Source: Methylobacterium sp. NEAU K
GTDB lineage: Bacteria > Pseudomonadota > Alphaproteobacteria > Rhizobiales > Beijerinckiaceae
Reading direction: 5' to 3'
Assembly (NCBI RefSeq): GCF_030700285.1
Contig: NZ_JAUYZJ010000008.1
Coordinates: 1-64,000 of the forward strand
DNA length: 64,000 nucleotides
Shown here: positions 11,361 to 19,575 of the stretch, in pieces
Position numbering within the stretch: the stretch's first letter is position 1
Layout: each line of letters starts with the position of its first letter
Program-made: the position numbers and the translations under genes
The notes under the pieces: generated by a model
The model's input: the letters and a program-made list of their open reading frames with translations, nothing else
The model's database searches: none
Told to the model about the DNA's origin: nothing

Positions 11361-12428
11361 CTACGCGGCCCTGCGGCGCAGGCGCAGCACGAAACCGATC
11401 ACCTCGGCCACCGCGCGATAGTGCTCGGCCGGGATCTCGCGGTCGATCTCCACGGTGGCGTGCAGCGCGCGGGCGAGCGGCGGATTCTCGATCACCGCTA
11501 CCCCGTGCTCGGCCGCCACGGCGCGGATGCGCAGGGCCAGCGCGTCGACGCCCTTGGCGACGCAGATCGGCGCGGCCATGCCGGCCTCGTAGCGCAGGGC
11601 GACCGCGTAGTGGGTCGGGTTGGTCACCACCACGGTGGCGGTCGGCACGGCGGCCATCATCCGCTTCTTCACCCGGGCCATGCGGAGCTGCTTCATGCGG
11701 CCCTTGACCTCGGGATTGCCGTCCGCCTCCTTCATCTCCTGCTTCATCTCCTCCTTCGACATGCGGTGGCGCTTGCGCCAGCGGAAGCGCGCGTAGAGCG
11801 CGTCGCCGAGCGTGATCGCCAGATGCACGCACAGCATGCCGGCGAGCAGTCGCAGGCTGAGAGACAGGATCGCCGGCAGGCACGCCGCCGGGTCGAGCCG
11901 GGCGAACACTTCCAGCCGGTCGCGATCGTTCCACAGGAGCGCCGCGCCGACGACGCCCACGGCGCCGATCTTGGCCAGCCCCTTGCCGAACTGGAACAGC
12001 GCCTCGACCCCCAGGAGTCGCTTCAGGCCGGACATCGGCGAGATGCGCTCGAATTTCGGCACCAGGGTCTCGGTGCTGAGGACCAGCGGGTGCTGGAGCA
12101 GGCCCGCGGCGAGGCCGGCGGCGGCCGCCATCCCGACCGGCACCGCAACCGCCTCCAGCCACAGCCAGAGGCCCCGCGTCGCCGCGGCCTTCATGGCGGT
12201 GGCGTCGTCGGGCAGCGCGTGGGCGTTGGCGAGGTAGGTCTTGAGGCCCTGCGTCAGGCTCTGGGCGATGCTCGGCGCAGCGATCACCAGCGCCAGCGTG
12301 AAGGCGCCCAGGATCGCGAAGGTGTTGATCTCGGAGCTGGTCGCGACGTCGCCGCGCTCGATCGCCTGATCGAGCCGCCGCTGAGTCGGCTCCTCGGTCT
12401 TGTCTTCCTGCTCCGCGCCCTCGGCCAT
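11361..12428 (-). CDS. flhB: Flagellar export switch protein FlhB
   Basis: Inner-membrane component of the flagellar type III export gate; autocleavage switches substrate class from rod/hook to filament. It is 355 residues with four predicted membrane spans, starting MAEGAEQEDKTEEPTQRRL. The self-cleavage motif NPTH is at residues 270-273, followed by YAVALRYE. Last gene of the flgB-flgC-fliE-fliQ-fliR-flhB set on the minus strand. Confidence 0.97.
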   Translation of the reverse strand: MAEGAEQEDKTEEPTQRRLDQAIERGDVATSSEINTFAILGAFTLALVIAAPSIAQSLTQGLKTYLANAHALPDDATAMKAAATRGLWLWLEAVAVPVGMAAAAGLAAGLLQHPLVLSTETLVPKFERISPMSGLKRLLGVEALFQFGKGLAKIGAVGVVGAALLWNDRDRLEVFARLDPAACLPAILSLSLRLLAGMLCVHLAITLGDALYARFRWRKRHRMSKEEMKQEMKEADGNPEVKGRMKQLRMARVKKRMMAAVPTATVVVTNPTHYAVALRYEAGMAAPICVAKGVDALALRIRAVAAEHGVAVIENPPLARALHATVEIDREIPAEHYRAVAEVIGFVLRLRRRAA

Positions 12429-12493
12429 CGGTGTTCGAACTCAGTGCGTGTGGCGGCGGGCGGGGCGCGCGCGGTCCCGGTCGGCGGCGGCGG

Positions 12494-13255
12494 TCAGCGG
12501 CTGACGAACTCCCCGAGATACCGGCCGAGATCGTCCAGGAAGACGCCCATCATGACGCCGAGCGAGCCCATCAGGATCAGCATGCCGATGAGCACTGAGG
12601 CCGGGACCGCCAGGAAGAAGACCTGCAGCTGCGGCATCAGCCGCGACAGCACCCCGAGGCCGAGATTGAACAGCAGCCCGAAGGCGATGAACGGCCCGGA
12701 GATCTGCACCGCCAGCGTGAATCCACGGGCGAGCGCCCGGAGCGCCAGCATCAGCGCGTCCGAGAAGGCCGGAATCCCGTCCGGCGGCAGCACCGCGTAG
12801 CTCCGCGCCAGGCCCTCGATGGCCAGGTGATGCAGGTCGGCGGCGAAGATCAGCGTGACGCCCAGCAGCGAGAGGAAGTTTCCCAGCGCCGCCTGCTGCC
12901 CGCCCATGCTCGGGTCCACCGTCATGGCGTAGGACAGGCCGAGCTGCTGCGAGATGATCACCCCCGCGGTCTGCAGCGCGGCCAGCACCATCCTGACCGA
13001 CAGACCGAGCACCAGCCCGACGATGGTCTCCCCGAACAGCAGCCCGATCAGCCGGGGGCCGGCCAGCCCCTCCGTGCCGCCGAGCAGCGGGCGCACGGTG
13101 GGGAACAGCACCAAGGCGGTGAGCAGCGCGAAGGACAGGCGCATGCGCGGCGACACCATCTGCTCGCCGACGCCCGGCATCAGCATGATCAGCGTGCCGA
13201 CGCGGGCGAAGGTGATGAGGTAGGCCGAGGCGACGCCGGGCAGGAGAAGGTTCAT
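12494..13255 (-). CDS. fliR: Flagellar export protein FliR
   Basis: Export-gate membrane protein that assembles with FliP and FliQ. It is 253 residues, strongly hydrophobic, with about six membrane spans (for example ALLTALVLFPTV, LIGLLFGETIVGLVLGL). It ends LGRYLGEFVSR. It lies 51 bp after fliQ and 65 bp before flhB. A long overlapping frame on the same strand is a compositional shadow. Confidence 0.95.
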   Translation of the reverse strand: MNLLLPGVASAYLITFARVGTLIMLMPGVGEQMVSPRMRLSFALLTALVLFPTVRPLLGGTEGLAGPRLIGLLFGETIVGLVLGLSVRMVLAALQTAGVIISQQLGLSYAMTVDPSMGGQQAALGNFLSLLGVTLIFAADLHHLAIEGLARSYAVLPPDGIPAFSDALMLALRALARGFTLAVQISGPFIAFGLLFNLGLGVLSRLMPQLQVFFLAVPASVLIGMLILMGSLGVMMGVFLDDLGRYLGEFVSR

Positions 13256-13306
13256 CGCCGCCCCTATGGCACGCGCGCGCCGCCCCTGTCGCGCCGGGGG
13301 CGCTCA

Positions 13307-13573
13307 TCAGCCGCCCGCCGCGATGCGCGCGGCGATGCGGGTCATGTAGCCGGCCATGGCGTCGCCCATGAATGGCAGCATCAGCAGGAGCGCGGCGAAC
13401 ACCGCCACGATTTTGGGCACGTAGATCAGGGTCTGCTCCTGGACCTGGGTCAGCGCCTGGATCAGCGAGACCGCGAGCCCGACCGCGAGCGCGACCAGCA
13501 TCAAGGGGCCGGCCACCTTGAGGAACACGAAGATGCCGTCGCGGGCGACGTCGAGGATGGCGAGGCCGGTCAT
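13307..13573 (-). CDS. fliQ: Flagellar export protein FliQ
   Basis: Small two-span membrane protein of the flagellar export gate. It is 88 residues, the family norm, with spans VAGPLMLVALAVGLAVSLI and IVAVFAALLLMLPFMG and the conserved QALTQVQEQTL segment between them. It is separated from fliE by 175 bp that carry a palindromic repeat. Confidence 0.95.
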   Translation of the reverse strand: MTGLAILDVARDGIFVFLKVAGPLMLVALAVGLAVSLIQALTQVQEQTLIYVPKIVAVFAALLLMLPFMGDAMAGYMTRIAARIAAGG

Positions 13574-13748
13574 GGTTCTGCGGCTTGCTCTGAGAGGGCG
13601 GATGAGGACCGGGATTCAGTGCCGGTGCACCGTCATTCGTGCTCTGACGGCTTGACGTTCGGCGCCGTCGTTCCGGGCTCCTCTCTTGCGGTCCGGGATG
13701 ACGGCGCTTCGTGTTTGAGCACCGCGGCATCTGAAGCAGGACAGTGCG
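13574..13748. repeat. Palindromic repeat in fliE-fliQ spacer
   Basis: The spacer contains CGTCGTTCCGGG (13666-13677) facing TCCGGGATGACGG (13692-13704). The arms resemble the ends of the larger palindrome at 54990-55104 (CGTCATCCCGGG ... CCGGAATGACGG), so this looks like a second, shorter member of a dispersed REP/MITE-like family. A nearby CGTCATTCGTGC...GACGG at 13631 may be another fragment. Confidence 0.5.
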
Positions 13749-14063
13749 CTAGATCTGCATCCGCATGATCTCCTCGTAGGCGGAGATCATGCGGTCGCGC
13801 ACGGCCACCATGGTCTGGAGGGCGGTCTCGCTCTCGGCCACCGCGGTGACCACGTCGACGACGTTGGCCTTGCCGGCGGCCGCCGAGAAGGCTTGCCCGT
13901 CGGCCCGCTTCCCGGCATCTCCGACCTGCTCCAGTGCGTTGCCGAGGAGCTGCATGAAGTCGCCGCCGGTCTCGCCCGCCGGCTGGACCCGGGGCGTCGG
14001 CCGGCCGCTGGCCAGGCCCTGGACGGCCGCGTAGGCGCCGGCCGCGAAGTTGCTCGTCGCCAT
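13749..14063 (-). CDS. fliE: Flagellar hook-basal body protein FliE
   Basis: Adaptor between the MS ring and the rod, an early export substrate. It is 104 residues; the conserved C-terminal helix reads VVTAVAESETALQTMVAVRDRMISAYEEIMRMQI across several short blocks, and FliE proteins typically end this way. It starts MATSNFAAGAYAA and lies 19 bp after flgC. Confidence 0.93.
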   Translation of the reverse strand: MATSNFAAGAYAAVQGLASGRPTPRVQPAGETGGDFMQLLGNALEQVGDAGKRADGQAFSAAAGKANVVDVVTAVAESETALQTMVAVRDRMISAYEEIMRMQI

Positions 14064-14082
14064 CGCTAGGCTCCCTTCGCGT

Positions 14083-14490
14083 TCACTTCAGGATCGCCAG
14101 CGTCTGCGCGAGCATCTTGCGCGTGGCGGTGACCATGTTGAGGTTCGCCTCGTAGGATCGCTGCGCCTCGCGCAGGTCCATGTTCTCGATGAGCGCGTTG
14201 ACGTTGGGCATCTGCACCTCGCCGCGGGCGTTGGCCGCGGGGTTGCCCGGCTCGAACTTCGTCCTGAACGCGGAGGGGTCGCGCCGGATTCGTCCCGCCT
14301 CGACCAGCTTGGCGCCGGTCTCCGGGTCCATGTGGCTGGTGAAGGATGGGATCTTGCGGCGATAGGGCTCGGCCCCCGGCGAGGCCGGCGCGGAATCGGC
14401 GTTGGCGATGTTCTCGGCGATGATCCGCATCCGGCCCGACTGGGCCTTGAGGCCGGCCGCCGCGACCGTGAGTGACTTGCTGAATTCCAT
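14083..14490 (-). CDS. flgC: Flagellar basal-body rod protein FlgC
   Basis: Proximal rod protein. It is 135 residues with the N-terminal flagellar rod motif AAAGLKAQSGRMRIIAENI followed by ANADS, and the C-terminal motif NMDLREAQRSYEANLNM typical of rod/hook proteins. It lies 61 bp downstream of flgB. Confidence 0.96.
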   Translation of the reverse strand: MEFSKSLTVAAAGLKAQSGRMRIIAENIANADSAPASPGAEPYRRKIPSFTSHMDPETGAKLVEAGRIRRDPSAFRTKFEPGNPAANARGEVQMPNVNALIENMDLREAQRSYEANLNMVTATRKMLAQTLAILK

Positions 14491-14551
14491 GGCTCAGGGC
14501 CCTCCTGCCGCGTGCCGCGACGCCGCGTCCGAACGATAGCGTCCGAAACGG

Positions 14552-14956
14552 TCAGCTCTTGCCGATGGCGATCTTCAGGGTGGTCAGGCTGTGCTGGTAG
14601 AGCGAGGCGGCCATCTGGTAGTCGGACTGGTTGTCGCCGGCCTTCATCATCTCGTCCTCGAGATTGACCGCGTTGCCGTTCGGCCGAATCTCGAAGCCCT
14701 TGGCCCGCTTGGTGTCGGCCCCGGCCCCGGATTGCCCGGGGGGGGCGATGTGGGCCGGGCTCGTCAGCATGAGGCTCGGGGACGAGGATACGGCGCTCCC
14801 CGTCTCCCGGTCGAAGCGCAGCTCCGCGAGGTCGCGGGGCTTGAAGCCGGGCATGTCGGCGTTGGCGACATTCTCGGCGATCAGGCCCTGGCGCGCCTGG
14901 GCCCACTGCATCCGGGTTCGCAGCATCCCCAGGATGGGCAGGTCGGTCAGGGCCAA
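14552..14956 (-). CDS. flgB: Flagellar basal-body rod protein FlgB
   Basis: Proximal rod protein and first gene of this flagellar block. It is 134 residues, with the rod motif RQGLIAENVANADMPGFKPRDL near residues 22-43 (in short blocks) and C-terminal YQMAASLYQHSLTTLKIAIGK. The upstream region carries a TTAA-N7-TTAAC box (minus-strand orientation) 68-82 bp before the ATG, suggesting CtrA control. Confidence 0.95.
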   Translation of the reverse strand: MALTDLPILGMLRTRMQWAQARQGLIAENVANADMPGFKPRDLAELRFDRETGSAVSSSPSLMLTSPAHIAPPGQSGAGADTKRAKGFEIRPNGNAVNLEDEMMKAGDNQSDYQMAASLYQHSLTTLKIAIGKS

Positions 14957-15023
14957 GGTCGCCTCCGGTCTCGCGGCGCCGCGCCGGATCGAGCGGGCTC
15001 GGCAAAATCTGCCGCGCGCATGG

Positions 15024-15038
15024 TTAATGCGCAGTTAA
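15024..15038 (-). promoter_or_regulatory. Putative CtrA box upstream of flgB
   Basis: Plus strand TTAA-TGCGCAG-TTAA; minus strand reads TTAA-CTGCGCA-TTAAC, an exact match to the TTAA-N7-TTAAC consensus in the direction of flgB. Confidence 0.65.
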
Positions 15039-15133
15039 GCGCAGGCCGGCCGAGGATCGGGCCGGGGCGGGGCGACGGTCCGGCGACGGCGCCGGTTCGT
15101 CCTTCACAACCTGCTGTCTTGACGGCGCTAATT

Positions 15134-15160
15134 TTAAAGGCCTGTTAACGAAGTCTTAAC
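15134..15160. promoter_or_regulatory. Triple TTAA array (overlapping CtrA boxes)
   Basis: Three TTAA boxes at 15134-15137, 15145-15148 and 15156-15159, each separated by exactly seven bases; the last two read GTTAA-N7-TTAAC, a full consensus on both strands. It lies 92-118 bp before the chosen FliO-like start and just beyond the flgB box. Confidence 0.65.
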
Positions 15161-15251
15161 GTCGACTGCCACGTCGCCCCGTCGACGTGGTATGGATGGG
15201 TCCCGTGCCGGGCGCGGCCCTGCGGCGGCCGGAACGTGCGAGTGCGTAATT

Positions 15252-16520
15252 TTGCAATGGCTGCCATCCGTGTTTGGCTCTGAGGGTTCCGCCATCGTCC
15301 AGTATGTCGTGATCTTCGCCGTCATCTTCACGGCGTTGGCCGCGATCGTGTTCACGGTGCGGCGCTTGACCGGACGCAGCCTCGCTCTGCCGGGGCGCGC
15401 AAACAGCCGCGGGCGCCAGCCCAGGCTCGGGATCGTCGACGTATACGAGCTCGACCGTGCCCGGCAGCTGATCCTGCTGCGCCGGGACAATGTCGAGCAC
15501 CTGCTGCTCGTGGGCGGCCCCAACGACGTGGTGGTCGAGCGCAACATTCAGCGGACCCAGCGCCCCCTGCCGGAAGCGGCCCTGCTGCCCGAGGGGGCCT
15601 CGGACCCCCTGGTCGAGCCGCCGGCGGATCCCCTCGCGCAGGGCGGCCGCCTGCCCGAGCCGCCGCGGGTCCTCCCGGAGATCCCGGGTCGCCGCGCGGA
15701 ACCGCTGTTCAAGCCCGGCTTCGAGATGCCGGTCGTCGTGCCCCCGCCGGTGCCGCGCTCGGATGACGCGCCGCCGGTGACGTTCCGGCTGGATCTAGCC
15801 CGGCTCGCAGGCGACGAGCTCGCGCAGGAAGTCTCCGCGCCGTCGGTCTCCGCGTCCTCCGGCTCGGTCCCCGTGCCGCAAGCCCCCGCCGCGGAGCCGG
15901 CTCCGGCCGCCCGCGCGGCGGCGGCGCCGCGGCGGATCCTGAGCCGGACCGCAGCGCCGCTCGTCGAGCCCCGGCCGGATCCCGCCTCCGAGCCCAGGCC
16001 CGAACCTAAGCCCGAACCTAAGCCCGAGGCCGGCTCGATGCGTCCCGAGGCGGCCCCGAAGGCGCCGAGCCTGACCGTCACGTCCGAACGGCGATCCGTC
16101 GATCCGGCCGTCCTGTCCGACATGGCCCGGCAACTTCAGGCTGCGCTGTCGCGTCCCTCCTCGGCGGTGACGCCGGCCCCCGCGCCCCCCGCCGCTTCCG
16201 AGGAGGTCGATCCTGTGGCCGCGGCGATGGCATCCGCGCCGCCGCCTCCATCAACGCCTCCCGCAATGCCCGCTCCGCCCGTGTCCCCGGCGCCCGTGCC
16301 CCGGGCTGCCCCGGAGACGCCCCGTCCGTCCGCGCCGGCATCGCCCGCACCGCCTCCGCCGGTGCCCCAGCCGACGCTGCCGAAGGTCGCCCCGCCGTTC
16401 CAGGCCGCGGTCGCCGCTCCGCGACCGGATCCGAAATCCGCCGGCAATCCCTTCTCGGTGGAGGAGATCGAGGCCGAGTTCGCACGCCTCCTCGGGCGCC
16501 CGCTGGACAAGCGGGGCTGA
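15252..16520 (+). CDS. fliO: FliO-like flagellar biosynthesis protein with Pro-rich tail
   Basis: Probable flagellar assembly protein, divergent from flgB. A single membrane helix (VVIFAVIFTALAAIVFTV) is followed by a compact domain with GIVDVYELDRARQLILLRR, then DNVEHLLLVGGPNDVVVERNI; this is the FliO-type domain of Rhizobiales. After residue ~120 the protein becomes a long Pro/Ala-rich low-complexity tail with a PKPE repeat (12-bp repeat near 16004-16027), ending in a short helix EEIEAEFARLLGRP. I choose the TTG at 15252 because family members, as I remember them, begin close to the helix; an ATG at 15192 would add 20 residues with no family look. Assignment from the N-terminal domain only; role of the tail unknown. 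Confidence 0.7.
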   Translation: MQWLPSVFGSEGSAIVQYVVIFAVIFTALAAIVFTVRRLTGRSLALPGRANSRGRQPRLGIVDVYELDRARQLILLRRDNVEHLLLVGGPNDVVVERNIQRTQRPLPEAALLPEGASDPLVEPPADPLAQGGRLPEPPRVLPEIPGRRAEPLFKPGFEMPVVVPPPVPRSDDAPPVTFRLDLARLAGDELAQEVSAPSVSASSGSVPVPQAPAAEPAPAARAAAAPRRILSRTAAPLVEPRPDPASEPRPEPKPEPKPEAGSMRPEAAPKAPSLTVTSERRSVDPAVLSDMARQLQAALSRPSSAVTPAPAPPAASEEVDPVAAAMASAPPPPSTPPAMPAPPVSPAPVPRAAPETPRPSAPASPAPPPPVPQPTLPKVAPPFQAAVAAPRPDPKSAGNPFSVEEIEAEFARLLGRPLDKRG

Positions 16521-16549
16521 GGCGCCGGTGTTTGCCGGCAGGTAGCCAT

Positions 16550-16683
16550 CGTTCGGAGCGCCCGGCCCGAACGCGCCGACCGGACCGTTCAAGCGCGCAC
16601 CTGAGCACCACCGGCCGGAGCGGTCACAGCTCCGGCAGGTGGTGCTGAGAGGATCGTTCCGAACGGTGGCAGCCGGCGTTCGG
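16550..16683. terminator. Nested bidirectional terminator region
   Basis: Between the convergent FliO-like and MFS genes. Core hairpin: 16604-16621 pairs with 16629-16646, an 18-base stem with one G/A mismatch and a 7-nt loop. It is flanked by two further inverted pairs of CGTTCGG/CCGAACG (16550-16556 with 16567-16573; 16659-16665 with 16677-16683). Most likely a strong bidirectional terminator. Confidence 0.7.
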
Positions 16684-16697
16684 AATAGGGCGATGCG

Positions 16698-17996
16698 CTA
16701 ATCGTGGGCCGTCTCTCGCATCGCCAGGACGGCGACGAAGCTGAGGATGGCCGCGACCGCCAGATAGAGCCCGACGAAGCCGATCCCGCCATACGCCGCC
16801 AGCTCCTGGGCGATGTAGGGCGCGCCCGAGGCGCCCAGGATGCCGGCGAGGTTGTAGGTGACGGAGGCGCCGGTGTACCGGACCCGGGTCGGGAACAGCT
16901 CGGGCAGAACGGCGCCCATGGGCCCGAACACCCAACCCATCGCCAGCAGGCTGAGGCACAGGAAGCCGAGGACCGGCGGCCACGTCCCGGCGCCCAGCAT
17001 CGGCCCCATGAGGAAGCCCAGCAGGAACACCGCGGCCATCCCCGAGAGCAGCATCGGCCTGCGCCCGAGGCGGTCCGCCGCGGCGCCCGAGAGCACGGTG
17101 CCGAGCGCCATGAAGCAGACCGCGATGCACTCGAACAGCAGGAAGGTCGGCCGCGCGTAGCCGAGCGTGCCGGTGCCGTAGCCCAGCGCGAACACGGTCG
17201 AGAGGTAGAACACCGCGTAGACCGCCACCATCGCCAAGGTGCCGATCAGCACCGCGCGCCCGTGCCGCGTCAGCATGGTCGCAAACGGGATGCGCTCCGG
17301 CTGCGCGTGGCTCAGCGCGGCCTTGAAGGCCGGCGTCTCGGTGAGCTTGAGGCGCACGTAGAGCCCGACTCCGACCAGCGCAGCCGAGGCCAGGAACGGC
17401 AGGCGCCAGCCCCAGGCCTGGAAGCTCTCGGGCGAGAGGCCGAAGCTGAGGGCGAGGAAGCCCAGATTGGCCAGCACGAAGCCGACCGGCGCACCGAGCT
17501 GCGGGAAGATCCCGTACCACGCGCGCTGGCCCGGCGGCGCGTTCTCCACGGCCAGCAGCGCCGCGCCGCCCCACTCGCCGCCGAACCCGATGCCCTGCCC
17601 GCAGCGCAGGATGCAGAGGGCCGCCGGCGCCCACCAGCCGGCGGTGGCGTAGGTCGGCAGGCAGCCGATCAGGACGGTCGAGAGGCCCATGATCAGGAGC
17701 GACGCGACCAGCGTGGCCTTGCGCCCGACCCGGTCGCCGAAATGCCCGAACAGGGCCGCACCCACGGGCCGCGCGATGAACGCGATCGCGAAGGTCGCAA
17801 ACGCGCTGAGCTGCTGTACCCCGGGTGCGCCAGCCGGGAAGAACACCGGCCCGATCACCAGCGCGGTGGCGGTGGCGTAGATGTAGAAATCGAAGAACTC
17901 GATCGCCGTGCCCACGAAGCTCGCGGCCAGGATGCTGCCGGGGGAGGCCCTGGTTGCGGTCTCTCTCGATGCCGCGATCTCGAGGGTCTGGAGCAT
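16698..17996 (-). CDS. MFS transporter, metabolite:H+ symporter (MHS) type
   Basis: Twelve-span proton-coupled carrier of the major facilitator superfamily, about 432 residues. The N terminus FVGTAIEFFDFYIYATATAL and the loop GHFGDRVGRKATLV (MFS motif A) are characteristic of the MHS family that includes ShiA and ProP; the GIFPQLGAPVGFVLANLGF region also fits. Substrate cannot be told from sequence; organic acids, shikimate-like compounds or betaines are family possibilities. I use the ATG at 17996 (MLQTLEIAAS) since the in-frame extension to 18200 is Arg-rich and unlike a transporter N terminus. Divergent from dnaN with a 221-bp spacer. Confidence 0.88.
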   Translation of the reverse strand: MLQTLEIAASRETATRASPGSILAASFVGTAIEFFDFYIYATATALVIGPVFFPAGAPGVQQLSAFATFAIAFIARPVGAALFGHFGDRVGRKATLVASLLIMGLSTVLIGCLPTYATAGWWAPAALCILRCGQGIGFGGEWGGAALLAVENAPPGQRAWYGIFPQLGAPVGFVLANLGFLALSFGLSPESFQAWGWRLPFLASAALVGVGLYVRLKLTETPAFKAALSHAQPERIPFATMLTRHGRAVLIGTLAMVAVYAVFYLSTVFALGYGTGTLGYARPTFLLFECIAVCFMALGTVLSGAAADRLGRRPMLLSGMAAVFLLGFLMGPMLGAGTWPPVLGFLCLSLLAMGWVFGPMGAVLPELFPTRVRYTGASVTYNLAGILGASGAPYIAQELAAYGGIGFVGLYLAVAAILSFVAVLAMRETAHD

Positions 17997-18217
17997 GGTC
18001 TGTTTGGGACTCGGGCGAAAATACGGTATCGTGTCGGCCGCGGCGCTTTCGCACGGTGCGGCTCGCGCGGGAACCCTGAAATCGACATCGGGGCGGCGTA
18101 GCTGTGCGATGCGCCCAGGGCGGCCTTGCGTTCGCCTGCCCCGTTCGCCAAGCTGCCCGGCCAAATTCCGAGACGGGTTCCGGCTGCGGCGCCCTTCCAC
18201 ATCACTCGAGTATTGCG

Positions 18218-19339
18218 ATGAGAGTCACCGTCGAGCGCGCAGCCCTGCTCAGGTCGCTCGGCCACGTGCACCGGGTCGTCGAGCGCCGCAACACGATCCC
18301 GATCCTGTCGAACGTTCTGCTGCGTTCGGAGGGCTCGGGGCTCCAGCTCCGGGCGACCGACCTCGACATCGAGGTCACCGAGAGCGTGCCTGCCGACGTG
18401 GCGGATGCGGGGGCCACCACGGTCCCGGCGCACGTGATCTACGACATCGTCCGCAAGCTCCCGGAGGGCGCCCAGGTCTCGCTGGAGACCGGCGGCGAAT
18501 CCGGCCAGATGACGATCCGCTCCGGCCGCTCGCGCTTCGCGCTGGGCGCCCTGCCGGAAGGCGACTTCCCGGACCTCGCCGCCGGCGAGATGCCGCACGG
18601 GTTCGAGATCGCCGCGGCCGACCTCAAGCGGCTGATCGACAAGACGCAGTTCGCGATCTCCACCGAGGAGACGCGCTATTACCTGAACGGCATCTACCTG
18701 CACACGCTGGAGACCGAGGGCGGCCCTGTGATGCGGGCGGTGGCCACCGACGGTCACCGGCTCGCCCGGGTCGAGATCCCGGCCCCGCAGGGCAGCGTCG
18801 GCATGCCGGGGGTGATCGTGCCCCGCAAGGCCGTGGCCGAGATCCAGAAGCTCCTGGACGACGGCGGCGAGACGGTCGCGGTCGACCTGTCGCCCGCCAA
18901 GATCCGCCTGCGCTTCGCGGGCGGCCTGACCCTGATCTCCAAGCTGATCGACGGCACCTTCCCGGACTACCAGCGGGTGATCCCGGCCAACAACGACAAG
19001 CGGCTGACGGTGGAACGCGATACCTTCGCCAAGGCGGTGGACCGGGTCTCGACGATCTCGTCCGAGCGCGGGCGCGCCGTGAAGCTCGGGCTCAGCGAGG
19101 GGCGCCTGGCGCTCTCGGTCAACAACCCGGATTCGGGAAGCGCCACCGAGGAGCTCGATGTCGACTACGAGGCGGCCGGCCTCGATATCGGCTTCAACGC
19201 CCGCTACCTTCTCGACATCACGGCGCAGCTCGAGGGCGACACGGCTCTGTTCAAGCTCGCCGATCCGGGCTCGCCGACCCTGATCCAGGACCGTGAGGGC
19301 GCGCCGGCCTTGTACGTGCTGATGCCCATGCGGGTGTGA
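18218..19339 (+). CDS. dnaN: DNA polymerase III beta subunit (sliding clamp)
   Basis: Ring-shaped processivity clamp of the replicative polymerase. The 373-residue product starts MRVTVERAALLRSLGHVHRVVERRN, contains NTIPILSNVLL and ends ALYVLMPMRV, the usual clamp C terminus that forms part of the hydrophobic protein-binding cleft. The ATG at 18218 is chosen by family length over an upstream in-frame ATG at 18104. dnaA is not in the window, so any dnaA-dnaN linkage is broken here; recF follows after a decayed insert. Confidence 0.97.
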   Translation: MRVTVERAALLRSLGHVHRVVERRNTIPILSNVLLRSEGSGLQLRATDLDIEVTESVPADVADAGATTVPAHVIYDIVRKLPEGAQVSLETGGESGQMTIRSGRSRFALGALPEGDFPDLAAGEMPHGFEIAAADLKRLIDKTQFAISTEETRYYLNGIYLHTLETEGGPVMRAVATDGHRLARVEIPAPQGSVGMPGVIVPRKAVAEIQKLLDDGGETVAVDLSPAKIRLRFAGGLTLISKLIDGTFPDYQRVIPANNDKRLTVERDTFAKAVDRVSTISSERGRAVKLGLSEGRLALSVNNPDSGSATEELDVDYEAAGLDIGFNARYLLDITAQLEGDTALFKLADPGSPTLIQDREGAPALYVLMPMRV

Positions 19340-19390
19340 CGGTTCGCCAGCCCCGGAACGGTCGCCTGCGACCCCCTACAGGCGGCTTCG

Positions 19391-19550
19391 CTCGAGCGCT
19401 GGATCGCAGCCAGTGTCGGGTTACCCCTCCTGAACGAAGATCGGCTCGCCACGTTGCGGACGGCTTTGCGGCATGGGGTCTTGAGCGGAGACGACGAACC
19501 TCACGATGCGACGCCGGATGAATCGGCAGCGCGCAATACCGCCTGGGAGA
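19391..19550 (+). pseudogene. Decayed ParD-like antitoxin fragment
   Basis: In the same frame as dnaN and after its stop codon, a start-less stretch reads RLATLRTALRHGVLSGDDEPHD, in short blocks resembling the C-terminal ParD pattern (alpha-helix with Leu/Ala, then GEASG-like and a Pro-Phe-Asp-like segment). It runs on to a stop near 19624. No start codon or ribosome-binding site is visible. I read it as the remains of an antitoxin partner of the next ORF; low confidence because the match is by eye. Confidence 0.4.
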
Positions 19551-19575
19551 AGGCCGGCACGCGAAGCCTGTCCTC

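Noticed and set aside
12441..13730. Long 429-residue open frame on the minus strand over fliR and fliQ
   Set aside because: Arg/Pro/Ala-rich shadow of high-GC coding DNA; fliR and fliQ in other frames have clear family motifs.
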